Shown here piece after piece: positions 1 to 12,517 of a DNA stretch of 64,000 bases. This DNA comes from Protea cynaroides. Lineage: Eukaryota > Streptophyta > Magnoliopsida > Proteales > Proteaceae. Position numbers and translations under genes: made by a program. The DNA is taken from NCBI GenBank assembly GCA_028583415.1, contig CM053269.1, positions 24,295,477 to 24,359,476 of the forward strand. Reading direction: 5' to 3'. A model generated the notes under the pieces. It did no database searches. It was not told the origin of the DNA and saw only the letters and a list, made by a program, of their open reading frames with translations. Within the stretch, counting starts at the first letter, position 1, and each line of letters begins with the position of its first letter.

Positions 1-533
1 CTTCTTTGTTCCCTAGGTCCTCTCTTGAAACATGCGTCAAATTATGGTGAGGTTTTTTCCAACCCCACTATCTTTATATCGTGAGTTGACGATTAGGGTT
101 TGGTTTGAGTCCAACCCTTCTTTGTAAAGGTGTGGACTCGGGTCTCTGTCACTCCCAATTTGGTAAATTGGTGAGCCAAATCTTATACTAAGGTCAACGT
201 AGGACACCGACCTGGTTTGTACCAGCCCAAGGAGTTTATATTCCCGAACTAGTGGGCCCTGGAACTTGCGGACCAAAACCAGTCCGTAAGCTACGTGAGG
301 TAGATGGGTGGTGTGGATGATGGTTCATCATCTGGTCCACCTGTCCATCCGGACCTCTAAAATAGAGTGTAAACTCAACTATTGGCTCAAGTATGGTTTT
401 AGGTTGAGTTTATGTTACCTCTATTGTGTCCTGTTGACTTTGGTTATGTCAAACCGATATTTTTAGGGTAGAAAGACCTATCACAAGGCAAATTTCCAAA
501 TTATGTTGAAAATTTGGGTGCAGGTTTTACAAT
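1..533 (-). mobile_element. Ty3/gypsy LTR, partial (runs off window start)
   Basis: On the minus strand this begins TGTAAAACC directly after the end of a gypsy pol relict. It resembles the start of the LTR ending at 3792: both share a diverged block containing GGAAATTT, TTGTGA and AGGTCTT. No protein is supported here; the small ORFs are chance. The outer end lies beyond the window, so neither LTR length nor target duplication can be read. Confidence 0.55.
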
Positions 534-854
534 TCCACCCCCTTAAAAATTAAAAAAAATTTGTCCTCAAAATTCTAATGTATATGTCTCCTCAAACAGT
601 TGGGGGTATTTGTCCCACATGTCGTCTTCCTTTTCTCACTAAGTTTCATCTTCGTTATGACTCTTCCTTAGTACCTTGACAAAAGAGATTTTGTAGTTCT
701 TGAGCTCTTAAGTTTTGCAATCCACAATTGCCGATGGTTCCACCTTATAGGACAAATCAGTCCTCAACTATGGTGGCTCGGTGGTTAACACGTGTGATAG
801 GTTCATAATATATTTCTTTAACATAGATACATGGAACACATTGTGAACACCTGA
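534..854 (-). pseudogene. Ty3/gypsy pol C-terminal remnant
   Basis: Read on minus, the sequence encodes a decayed VHNVFHVSMLKKY motif, then LSHVLTTE and further on VKVLRKSHNED, then a purine-rich tail that leads into the LTR at 533. This is the usual end of plant Ty3/gypsy polyproteins after the integrase core. Several stops interrupt it. Everything upstream of the SGVHN position is missing and replaced by LTR sequence at 855, so this is a fragment of an old element. Confidence 0.65.
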
Positions 855-3792
855 TGTCACACCCCATTCTCTACGTGTCAGTACTATGAAATGTAATGGG
901 ACTCCTTGTACTCAAGGTCAAAGACATCCCCTCCAGGATCACTTGTCGCAGTATAGCCATCTACAAATCTATTAATTAACCCTCACAAACAATTATCAAA
1001 GTAACAAAGAATTCAATTAAACCATACTATCAAATCTTAAAAAGAAATAGCAGAAGACTTACTATTCAAATAAATACAAGCTGAGATTCTAAAGTTTATA
1101 ATTTAAATGTTCAAGTAATATCCAAAACTTAAGGTGATTAAAATATTATTTAGTTTCAATCATGGGACAAAACGTTTCCCCAAATAAAATAACCTAAAAT
1201 TTAAGGTACAAAGAGTAATAAGCAATGCCTATGTCTATACGCAATCTCTACACTCGCATAAGGGGTCATGATCTTCCTCTTCAGGCTTACTATCATCATC
1301 CTCCACACCAGATGGATAGCATTTCAAAGCATCAAACGTTGTACCTGCATCATCTAAAATATTTGTGCGCACAAGGGTAAGCTTAACCACTGAGCTTAGT
1401 AAAAAAACCAAATGTGCAACATACAAATGCATGCAATTATACTACGGTCAGGTATGATAACTGCATGTGCCAACTCATGGACAGCAAAGATGAATGTCAC
1501 CTCCCAAAAGACGAATGTCGCCTCACTTAGTGTACAACAAACATCCCCAAGTATAGGTCCGACATTTCAGTCCTCGACTTTAACTCATCCCAAGTCCACC
1601 CATGTGACTCTTGAGGAGATGGTAATCCCACTAGTCGACTCGTCCACCCATTCACACTATTTCAGAACCAGAGAGCATCGCAGCTATGTCATACCACCTT
1701 TTTTATTGAACCTATGCCAATACGTAACCCCTTATTGGCTAGGGATACGGTTATATGGGTAAATGCAACCAGTCAATTTCACCTAATTACCATATTACTG
1801 GACCATAATGTAGCCAAGCTTTCGACTCCGTCTAGACCCCCACCTAGGACATCGTGACTTGGCTAGATTACTATTGGTCAATGCGAAGCAGTGCCTATAA
1901 AAGATGGTGCAAGTGTCCCATACCACCCAGCTTCCCTCTTACCAAGCCTAACCAGACATCATGGATCATCCAGACCAGCACTACCTCTCATGGAGAAGTT
2001 ATGGAGTGTCCCATACCACTTGCTTTTAAACCACTATGGGAACTATTGATCGCACACAATTTAGTAATGCATATGCATGGACAAACAGAGCAGTATATTG
2101 GATGGCATGTTATCATGCAAACGCATGTTATCAATCTCATACAATTCACAGTAGCAATAATTAAAGATAACGCACACAACAAAAGGTTCGGTTCCCTTAC
2201 CTGAGAGACAGGTAGAGTAATCTACAGTAGTACTGATTGAGTAGCTCTCTCTAGGTTTCTTCGTATCTCTATCAAAATCATATACAGTGTTATTCAATAA
2301 TTGATTATATTAAAATTTATCCTAACATTGCATTAGATTCAGATTACTTTTTCTATGTCAATAATGTCATCCCTAGGCCCATAGGTTAGGTCCATGGTGA
2401 GACAGACTTGATGTCCAAGTGAGATAGATGGCTTATGGATCGACACCCCACTTGATAGTCCGTTTCCACCTTCCGTTAAGCTTAATACTAAAAAGGACTT
2501 CTTCTTATGAAGGTATAGGGTTTTGGTGCTAAAAATGTAGCCATATATGCTGTACAACAGCCTTCCAGGTGCAGCCTACCACTTACGGCGGGTGCTATCG
2601 GCCGCACCCTTAAATAGGGTGCAACTGGTGGTTATGGCCGCACAAGGAAACCTGACCTATCAACCCAACCGCACCTATAGAGTGCTATCAGACCTCAGCC
2701 AGTAGGTCTTTGGGTGTTTGTGAGTACGCGGGTCCTCCACCGCACTCCCATCCAGACCATGTCGAGTTGGACGGCATCCGTTTGGTCTGGATCCGAGATT
2801 GCACGTACAAATCAATGGGGGATTCTGGGGATCTCGTCTCCTACAGTCCTTTTTGTCATCAAAGGGGTCATGGAGGGTCTTCTACTCTTCCACTTTCGGT
2901 CTTCCTTTCTATATCATTCGTGTAGACTACTGCTCACGTTTCGAATCCATAAGCGATAGTCCCTACGCTTGTGTTTTCACCATTAATGGTGGTTAACCTT
3001 TATTTATTTGATATAGTCATGAAGGTATCACCATTACAAGCATAAAGAACCATTTGTAACAAGGAGAGGGGATTACCTATGATGGCTCCTTTTTCTTCAG
3101 TTCTCCGGCAAGCCCATGCGTCTCAATAACGAGTCCTTCATCTTCTCTCTTTCTCCTTCTCCTTTATCTATGATTTTCTTCTCCCTTTTACTCCTACCTT
3201 CTTCCTTCTCTTCTCTCTCCCTTCTCTAGGCACATCAGAGCCTTCCTCCTTTCTCTTTCTCGTCATAATTCTTTGGTTTCGTTAAAATGGGAGAGTGAGA
3301 TCGCTACCCATAGAGAGTGATTCGATATGGGATCTTTGGAATCCATGATGGAAGTTGGGAAGATTTCCCTCCTTCCCTTACCATTCTCAGACCATGCATG
3401 GTTAGCCTTCCAAGTATTGAGAAGATTCAATCCAATTGGAGGGTCCCGTAGTAGGCTAGTCACGAACCCAGACCGAGCTTGCGTGCGGTTGGAGAGGCGT
3501 GCGGCTGATGGTCGCAGCCAGACCACCTTGTCCAACTGGACCTCTCCTTTGGCCAACCAACTCGAGTTAGTTCGCATTGGTTTCGGGGTTTTGAGTTTTG
3601 TCAAGTCCATACCTCTCCATAATGTAAATTCCCATATTTAAATGACATAGGAGGTTCAAGGTTATGATTTTATGTTACTTTCCGTGTGATTTGTCGTTCT
3701 TGGCTGTGCCGGTCCGATATGCTCATCATGCGAAGACCTGTCACAAGCCAAAATTTCCAACTCGGGAATGAAATTTAGGCACGGGTCTTACA
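855..3792 (-). mobile_element. Ty3/gypsy long terminal repeat (about 2.9 kb)
   Basis: On the minus strand it starts TGTAAGACCCGT (3792) and ends GGGGTGTGACA (855). These are the same termini as the Tekay-type LTR at 55320-57623. A further shared block lies near its end: translation of 1235-1400 minus (ILDDAGTT...CECRDCV) matches translation of 57200-57340 plus. No flanking 5-bp duplication was found (cctga versus ccaaa). It abuts a pol tail at 854 with no primer-binding site between. It could be a solo LTR or the 5' LTR of an internally deleted element. Confidence 0.65.
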
Positions 3793-4422
3793 CCAAAGGA
3801 GGAACCAAGAGACAACGAGCTATGTTCATCATACCTTCTATCAACCTCTACAAGTATGCTTTAGCATTCATCTAATGGGGTTTGGAGTAATAGATAGCCC
3901 AGAGAAGATCATCTTCTCATGAGAACCAAGGGAAGCTTCGCTTCTCAATGTCCATGAATAATATTCTCAACCGTCCCATGCAATGAGACGATGGAAAACC
4001 TCAAGGGACACCTTCTGACAAACACTTCGACCAAACCCTAGTAATTGTCCCAAAGCAAATGAAGGATTAAACCTGATGGAGGAATCTCATTCCTAACTAG
4101 GAAGGAACCCAACCATAGAATAACCCGGCAAGTACAAGATCCAAGGCAAAGCTGTCCTGACACTTCCAACTCACAACATTTAATGACATAGTCACCTACA
4201 AGACATGCACAATTGGTTTAATGCACTAACAACAACTTGAGGATGTACATTAATTATGCCCACCTTAGGGCGTTGATGGAGCGGCATGCCCCCGAACAAG
4301 CTTTATAGTAGACATGTCACGTCAAGTTTAGTCGAGCCTTCAGAACCTACAAAAGTGGCCCTTATCTGACCACAAGCAAGGAGCCAAATACTCGCTCCTA
4401 TCCCCTGCGTAACCGCTCACAA
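3793..4422 (+). other. Left part of a Tat-like gypsy LTR, probable
   Basis: No gene is visible. The composition continues naturally into 5609-6000, which carries a TATA box and a primer-site-like sequence. I therefore infer one LTR interrupted by the hAT-type element at 4423-5608. Support is contextual only. Confidence 0.3.
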
Positions 4423-5608
4423 TAGGGGTGAAACAGGATTGGGTTGGGCTGGGTATTTGCAAACCCAACCCTACCCTAGACCCTTTCATGTTAACCCTGA
4501 CCCTACCTTACCCTATCAGGGTAGGACATAACCTCAACCCTAACCCTACCCTACCCTGATTTACCCTGATTAGGCCAGGCCAGGCCTGGTTTACCCTGAT
4601 TGACCCTAAACCCTAACCAAAGGAATGGATCTAATCTAATAATAATTGAAAAAGAAAATTCTACTCACAAATCCGTACACAATGATCATCAATGATTAGT
4701 CTCCTACTCTCCACTTAATCTGATTGCTTAAGTATGAGTGTAGGAAAGAGGTCAATAGATGACAGAAGCCATGACTTGAGTCATATAATCAAACATCAGC
4801 TTCTTCACAGACTCTCTCTCTGGTGGGAATACTAATCCCTTTCTTCTGCAAATCGATCCATGCTACCTTCCCTTCCATCTCTGATGCTTCTTTCAGTCTT
4901 CTGCTTCTCTGAATTTGATGATACGTTAGTGAAGTGAAAAGCTGAAGATCTTTTTTTTAGATGAAAACTTAATGGGAATTTCAAAAAGCTAGAGATCTTT
5001 TTATAGATGAAAACTTAATGGGAATTTCAAATATTTGAAAATTGAATCCTTTCTTGGGCATGAAGGAGAAGCTACCTCTCACCAGAATCTCTTTCAGTGG
5101 AGTCAACTAATGACAGACCCGTGCATGAAAGAGCATGGAATCAGACACACTCCTCAGTTGAATCGGACTCGGATTGAAATCTGTCTAAATAGATCTTTTT
5201 CCATGACTTTTGTCTTGTAATTTTAGGTTTAGCTAGCCTTTATGATTTTTTCCGATTCAGTTGTTAGAATCGGATCTTAATCCAGACCTATTCTGACCAA
5301 TCCAATTCATTCCAATCTGTAATAAAATCCAAAGTCTTTAAGTGACAAGAGGGTCTACTGATTAGATTATTAAGGATATTTGAGATTCTTTTGGGCTCCA
5401 CACGTATTGGGAATATAACACGGGGTCGGGTAGGGTTGGGTCGGGCTCTACCCGAGGCCTCAACCCTAACCCGCCCTTACCCTGATAGGGTAAAAAATAC
5501 CCTGTACCCTAATTGGGTCCTATTAGGGTTTGGGCCAGGTTAGTCCCTGACCGGGTTCAGGGTGGTTCTGGGTGAGCTCGGGTCATTAGGGTAAAACTTT
5601 CACCCTTA
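4423..5608. mobile_element. hAT-type nonautonomous element
   Basis: Termini are TAGGGGTGAAA and TTTCACCCTTA, inverted with one mismatch. Flanks ctcacaa and ctcacac form an imperfect target duplication. The subterminal regions are dense in degenerate GGGTTGGG/ACCCTACCC words, typical of plant hAT MITEs, while the middle is ordinary AT-rich DNA with no transposase. Confidence 0.6.
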
Positions 5609-6260
5609 CTCACACAAGCCTAAGTTCATCCATAACCATCACTATAAATAGAGCTCAATCACACGAGTCACAGATACAACAATAGCTTTAGATCTTAATC
5701 TCAGATCTATCACTTCTTCACTTATGCAAACAACACTATCCCACAACCAGCTGACTAAGGCTAAGGTATTGGGCTTCCCTTGACTTTGTACGACATCCTT
5801 CTTCTTACAACCTTCGCTTCTCTACTAAGGAGTCAACCTTACTTACTGTTTGCTGTTTGGATCCTGACTTTGGCATCTGAGTGGACGGAAGGGCTTAAGC
5901 CCGACCCCTCTTGGACTGATCTTTTCCGTTTCTCCTATAGATTGTTTCACACTGGGAGACGTCGGGCAAATTTTGGTGGCAATAGGTTGGCACCCACCGT
6001 AGAGCCGTAGAAAACTTCTCTTGCCAAAACCCTCTACCACCGTGGCAAACTTGCTATTACGACCCACAAAATGACGTAATGGCTAGATGAGTTGCCAAAA
6101 ATCAAGTTACAAATCCTCCCCTAGCGGACAAAGCTATTGTAGAGAACACTTTGGAGGAACAAAGCGACAGGTGCAGCCATGGCGCCCCCTACAGCCAACA
6201 AGTTTGCCACTCGAGTGCAGCTTGACATGTCAGGTTTTTATCAAATGATGATTCGTTGGC
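5609..6260 (+). mobile_element. Tat-like gypsy LTR end and leader, probable
   Basis: A TATA box (TATAAATA, 5643-5650) is followed about 340 bp later by TTGGCACCCACCGT (5987-6000). That closely resembles the TTTGACGCCCACCGT leader after the Tat LTR at 21883 in this window. The downstream leader has no readable gag and fades by about 6260. No protein survives. Confidence 0.4.
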
Positions 6261-6635
6261 GTGTCACGTTGCCATTGGATGGTTTTATCCATACTCAATA
6301 GTATGCAATACACAAGTGGATATTTGATTGAAGAGAAAAAAATCAGTATACGAGCATTCTCTTGCATTCTTTACTTTCATAAATGTACTCTCTCACTTCA
6401 TTTATTACTCTATCTCCTATACTCTGCTTTTTCCGTTGCTCCCATTGGAGCAGCGTGTATGATTCCAATATATGGTCCTAGCATACCAATCATCTTCCCA
6501 TGATTGAATTAGGCTATGAAATTTGATATAACATATCTCAAACCATGCCCTATCTATCCAATGGTTAAATGACCATATCACCATTCCATATGGCACAAGT
6601 GGGTGCATTATAATTGTTTCTAGTCCACAGACAAA
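6261..6635. other. Unassigned AT-rich spacer
   Basis: I see no coding, RNA or transposon structure that can be supported here. Confidence 0.4.
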
Positions 6636-7082
6636 CAGAGATGTAAAAAAATATTTGAATATCCAAATTTGATTTGCATTCGTATTAGTTTAGAGGTATA
6701 TGTATCCAATCAGGGGTAATCGGATCTGAATTCGGATAATCTGAAACATAATCTATCTGGTCCAAAAGACCTTTAACTAATAATTCGATTTGCATTCGTA
6801 TTCGGCTCCTTGCCTCAATGATCTTGAGGTTCTTGAAGATTTAACAGGTTTTGGAGGATGGGAAAAGAAAATCTTGCAACTAAAACAATTGAGAGACATA
6901 AATTGAGAACGAATCATATTCAATAGGGGAGAACGGTCTAAGTTACATAAGTCAAAAGTATAAACAAATAGTCGAAAAATCTAAATTCGATTCGCATCCA
7001 TTTAAAGTTATCCAAATCCGGATAAGAGGAATCTGAATCCAATCACATCTGACCCGTATCTGATCCATTTAAAACATCTCTA
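6636..7082. mobile_element. hAT-type MITE (447 bp)
   Basis: Ends are CAGAGATGTAAA and TTTAAAACATCTCTA, an imperfect terminal inverted repeat with the usual plant hAT start. Flanks cagacaaa (6628-6635) and cagacaag (7083-7090) match at 7 of 8 bases. The interior is rich in degenerate ATTCGGAT/ATCCGAAT words and codes for nothing. Confidence 0.7.
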
Positions 7083-7299
7083 CAGACAAGGAGATTATTT
7101 TGCTTTTCTTCGCTAGATTTGGAAAAAGCCTCTATTTCAGTACTTTGATGTTTGGTGTGGTTTCATTTCTGGAATCACACTTTTTAATTACTTTAAAATT
7201 AAAAATAAAAAAAATAATAAAAAAAATAAAAAAATAAAAAAAATTTATAACAATAATAATAATAATAATTCCGACCCGGACCCGATCTGTACACTTTTT

Positions 7300-7526
7300 G
7301 GATCCAAATCGTCTCATCCCTGAGATTCGGGAGGCGTGGCGGCGACCCCACTGGATGGTCGCCATGTGGGGGTCGGATGAATCCGACCCCTCCGTTCGAG
7401 CCGACACTCTCTTGTCGACTCGGCTTGTCGGCTCGAACGGAGGGGTCGGATTCATCCGACCTCCACATGGCGATCATCCAGTGGGGTCGCCGCCACACCT
7501 CCCGAATCTTGAGACAATTTGAATCC
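7300..7526. mobile_element. Mutator-type foldback element, copy 1
   Basis: The whole 227 bp is one inverted repeat with arms of about 110 bp and almost no loop. It starts GGATCCAAATCGTCTC and ends GAGACAATTTGAATCC. Flanks acacttttt (7291-7299) and acatttttt (7527-7535) are a 9-bp duplication with one mismatch, the size expected for Mutator elements. Overlapping ORFs on both strands are a by-product of the palindrome. Two relatives lie at 17797 and 18445, and the terminal motif resembles the large MULE at 31837. Confidence 0.75.
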
Positions 7527-7535
7527 ACATTTTTT

Positions 7536-8791
7536 AGCGTTGACAGTTAACAGGATAGAAAGAAGTGTACCTAACACTGGTGGCTGTCGGAGTGGGAGTT
7601 GTGAATTCTTTGGTGCCCGATCTTGGTTTCTAGCGGTTTGGAGTAATTCCATCTGGAACTGTAACGAACATATTCAGTTCGCCCATCTTGGTTTTAAAAC
7701 CGTTGGATTAGAATGTTGGACAAAAACTTTTTTCTGATTTGACCCAACGGCTGTAACCTCAATAAGATGGTGAGATCTACTTCGCTGAAAAGTTCTCTAA
7801 CACAACCCAACAGCTTGATTCTCTAGATACAGAATTGCATATCTGAAGAACGTACTCACTCCGTATTAAGAAGATTGGAAGGAGTCTGGAAGGGTGAGTG
7901 TGGGAAGGGGAAGAGAGTGTGAGAGAAAGTCTGTGGTCAATGTGATCTCTGCAACTTTAAGACTTCCTTAAGAATTTGTTAGAAGGGTAGGAGAGACTCC
8001 ATGGTCAAAGTGATCTCTCCAACTTTAACACCTCCCAAGAGAATTTTTTTTCCCTTTGTTTCCTTTTTTTTTTTTATTAATAAAGACTAAAGGAGGAAGG
8101 AAAGAAAAGGGTTTACATCATTCCATCCTTTTGAGGTTCATCTTAGTCAACACTAAACAATGTAAGATGTGCTCTTTCCTTTTTTGCTTTCCTAACTTTC
8201 TTTTTGGGTTTTCCTCAGAATCTCAGTAGAAATTTCTGCTTTAAAAGTGAGTTTTTGCAAAACCTGGACAGACCCATTATTGCCTTATAACTGCCATTTT
8301 GATTCAATACTGTACTTGTGGATTTTGTTGGGAAAAGAAAAGGTTTCAGCTAGTCCTCCTAATTTGCTTCCTCTGGCTGTTTCTTCTACTCATTATTTAT
8401 GTTCTTCTTCTTGCTTCTTCCACTTCCGTGCTCATTTTCATTGTTGAAGATGTAGGCTTTATGTAAATTATGTTGTTTTTTATTCTTTCTTCATTCTGAT
8501 TCTTATCCTGGTTAGTGGTTGAGGTTACCTCGATTTGGGTTTGTTTCAACATTCATTTAATTTTCCTCCGCCTTTTTGGTTGATTTTTGGTAGTATTAGT
8601 CGACTGGATTTCTGGTTTCTTGATTAATGCTGGTTTTTGGGTGTTTCATTGTATCTTGGTTTATTGTAAATGTTTGGGTACATTCATTCTTTCCCATTTC
8701 ATTTTGGAGGTTTCCTGCAACTTGGAGTCCAAAAACAAAAAATTCTCCTTTTTTTGGGTTAGGTTTGAGATTTGGTTTGTTGGAGAGAGGA
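7536..8791 (+). promoter_or_regulatory. Upstream region and 5' UTR of the LRR kinase gene
   Basis: This interval lies between the foldback and the kinase start codon. It is T-rich and pyrimidine-rich from about 8160 on, as plant 5' UTRs often are. I could not identify a definite TATA box or transcription start. An in-frame upstream ATG at 8627 would add 55 residues before the signal peptide. The ATG at 8792 is preferred because a hydrophobic signal sequence begins exactly there. Confidence 0.4.
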
Positions 8792-11700
8792 ATGCAGTCC
8801 ATTTGTTTGATTTTCTTGTTGTTGGTTGAAATTGTTCTTGGGAAATTAGACTCGGATGCTCTTTTGGAATTGAAAAAAGGAATTGAGAAGGATCCTCTTG
8901 GGCATGTTCTTAGTTCTTGGGATGGCAACTCTGTGGCATCAAATGGGTGCCCTCAAAATTGGTATGGCATCAGTTGTAGCGAGGGTCAAGTGACATCCAT
9001 TACACTGGATGATCTTGGATTGGTTGGAAATTTCCAGATTTCTGCACTTAGTGGCCTCAAAATGCTACAGAACTTGACAATTTCGAACAACCAGTTGACG
9101 GGGATTATCTTGGGAATTGGCTCTATTGGGTCGCTGGAAATTTTGGATCTTTCACGCAATTCATTCCATGGGTCAGTTCCACCCGACTTGAATAATTTGA
9201 AGAATTTAGTTCTTCTTAATCTCTCCTCCAACAGTTTAAGTGGCGCAATTCCTCCTAGTTTTGGAGAGCTGGAGCAGTTGAAGTATCTAGATCTGCATTC
9301 TAATAGTTTTACTGGTAATATCAGTAATCTTATCATGCAGCTGCAGAATGTGGTGTATGTTGATCTCAGTAGCAATAATTTCTTTGGATCTCTTAATTTC
9401 GATCTTGAGAACTCCACTTTTGTTTCCACGGTTCAGTATATAAACCTTAGCTACAATGCGTTGGTTGGAGAGCTCTTCGCTCGTGATGGGATGCCTTATT
9501 TTGACCAATTAGAGGTGTTTGATGCCAGTTGTAATCAGCTTACTGGTCAGATTCCTTCCTTCAATTTTGTAGTGTCTCTTCAGATTCTGCGACTTCGCAG
9601 CAACCAGTTCTCTGGGTCTCTGCCAGAAGCTTTACTTCAGGAAAATTCGATGCTCCTGACTGAACTTGATCTCAGCCTTAACCAGCTCAAAGGTGAATTG
9701 ATTCTAATAGCTTGCATTTCTTTCGTGAACGCTGATAAACAGTTCTCAGATGCATGAGGAAATAACGACAAAATTTTCACATAATTTACGGTCAAGTTTT
9801 GTTTTCTTATTGTTGGTGTGTAGAATTTGTTTACTTGGCCTCTCATCCACCACAAAGCTTGTGAGGACTTGCCATTGTTGAAGGGAATTGAATACCAACT
9901 TGGCAAATGGTGGTCAATTGCAACCTGTTTTGGACAAGCAGTCACTTCTCATCTGTTGAGAACCTTATTTTGGATGAGATTTTTTTAAATAGATAAAAGT
10001 TTTGTTAATTGAGAATCCAGATTGATTTCATTGATTAAGGATAGTACCATTATCACCGAAATTCCCTTTGAGCTACATAGTATATTGAAACATCTCAAGC
10101 TGAGAAAACTTCAACTGAATGTTTCTCCCACCTCTTCAATATATTACACACCATGGCAAATGCTTAGAACAAGAGATGTACCATCTTGTTACTGTACTTA
10201 ACAATAAATACATATCATTTTTTGTTGAGTACAAATCTTCTCTCCTTTGAAGGAACCTGTAGCTGTTGACTTGCTTGAATGAGCAAAATTGGTGTGACTA
10301 TCTCGTACATTATTCGTTAAAATGTAGTAATTCCTTCCACATTTTTACTCTGGGTATCTCATACATGCATTAAATAACAAATAGATATTAAAAATTATTT
10401 TCTTTGTCATTGCTAATGACCTATAAATAGTTGATGTTTGAGAGGATTCTGTTTCCTTGCTATCATATATTGTTTCAAATTGTTTGCATCAATTATTGAA
10501 AAATGTTGTTTGTTTTTATCTTTTATGGAATTGATTAATTCAATGCTTCTTTCATTGCTTTTTATCCACTTTGAAATTCTTCACTTATTGGCAGGTCCAC
10601 TAGGAAGTATCACCTCTGTAACACTGAAGAATCTCAACCTTTCCTCAAATAAACTATATGGATCCTTGCCTGTAAACATAGGGCACTGCGCCATTGTAGA
10701 TTTGAGTAATAATATGTTTTCAGGGAACTTATCCAGAATTCAGAGTTGGGGGAATTATGTGGAAGTTATTCATCTAAGTTCGAACTCATTGACAGGAACC
10801 CTGCTGGACAGAACTTCTCAGTTCTTGAGGCTGAACACTTTCAAGATATCCAACAACTCATTAGTGGGGGCTCTTTCACCTGTACTGGGGACATACCCTG
10901 AACTAAATGTTGTTGACCTTAGTCTCAACCAGCTTAATGGGTCTCTTCTACCAGGTTTGTTCAAATTGACTGATTTAAATCTTTCGGGCAACAGCTTCAC
11001 TGGTCCGATCCCTCTTCAAGATATTGCTTCGATAGATCCCACCCAAAATTTGAGCCTGGTGTCCCTTGATCTGTCATCTAACTCATTAAGTGGCCTTTTG
11101 CCCCCAGAAATCGGTAAACTCCATGGTTTGCTCTATCTTGATCTATCTCACAACAACTTTGAGGGAAGCATCCCTGTTGATCTTCCAGATGTGCTTAAAG
11201 AATTCAATGTTTCTTACAACAATCTATCTGGTATTGTACCTGACAACTTGATGAGATTCCCTGATTCCTCATTCCATCCAGGAAATTCCTTACTTTTATT
11301 TCCGAAGTCATCTTCCTCACCAAAAAATGTTCCTGAGATTTCTTTTCAGGGGAAGCGACCTGCTATCAAAGTTGTTCTAATTGTAGGTTTGGTTAGTGGG
11401 GTTGCTGTGATAGCTCTCTTGGCCTTCATAATTTACTATAGATTCTGTACAACAAAATGTGGAGGGAGGAAGAGCAGTTCCACAAATAAAAGTTTTGGAA
11501 GAAAAGATGTCCCAGAGGGAGGATCTCCTGTTCATATTCATGGGCTTCATGAAATTGTAGATCCTGCTCCAGCTCCAGCTTCAGCTTCATTGAGCTTTCC
11601 TCATGCCCATTTACTTTCTTCACAGAAGGGTTCTATGCACGAGCATGGGAGGACATCAATCATAGGCAAATCAGGATTAGGTGCTACTGAGGCAGTAATG

Positions 11701-12485
11701 AAAGAACAAGTGGTATCTCCTTCTATATCTGTCTTCTCGTCTTCATCCTCTTCTAAGGATCCACATCTGTTTGAGAATCCCACTGTGTTCAAGGTCTGTA
11801 ATCCAGATAGATTGGCTGGAGAGTTACATCTCTTTGATAACTCACTTATGTTCAGTGCAGAAGAGCTTTCGCGTGCACCAGCAGAAATTATTGGTAAAAG
11901 TTGTCATGGCACATCCTACAAAGCTACACTTGACAGTGGTCATGTATTGACCGTGAAGTGGCTTAGGGAAGGTATAGCAAAAGGTAAGAAAGAATTTGCA
12001 AGGGAAGCAAAGAAGCTGGGGAGTATAAGACATCCAAATATAATTTCTTTACGAGGTTACTATTGGGGCACAAGGGACCATGAGAAGCTGATTATCTCAA
12101 ATTACATCAGTGCATCATGTTTGGCCATCTACCTTTGTGGTAAATTTTCCTCTTTCTCTGTTATTAAAATTCGTCCGGCTCAATCTAATTATTGTTTTGA
12201 GAACTTGAAGGCCATGTTTTAAAACCCAACTCAGACATAGTCCTGAAAAAGGTATGGGCTCAAATCAAAATGGTTTCTGTTGGGTTGAGTTTATGACATC
12301 CAAAATAAGACCATATAATGTAAGCATGTTTCATTTTTGTTATTTATGAACTTGAATTCAGAGTCATGCTTATTTAATCTGTCATTGAAGTTTAAAGTTT
12401 AACTATTATAGCTAATCTTAGTAACTACTTATCCATTTTTTTAATTCATTATTAAGGAGGGCCAATCTTTCAGATTTTTGCTCTC

Positions 12486-12517
<32 letters not shown>

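Noticed and set aside
7132..7528. Overlapping ORFs on both strands with similar proteins
   Set aside because: They are translations of the two arms of a foldback element.
8627..8791. Upstream in-frame ATG as the kinase start
   Set aside because: It would bury the signal peptide behind 55 residues; the ATG at 8792 begins directly with a signal sequence.
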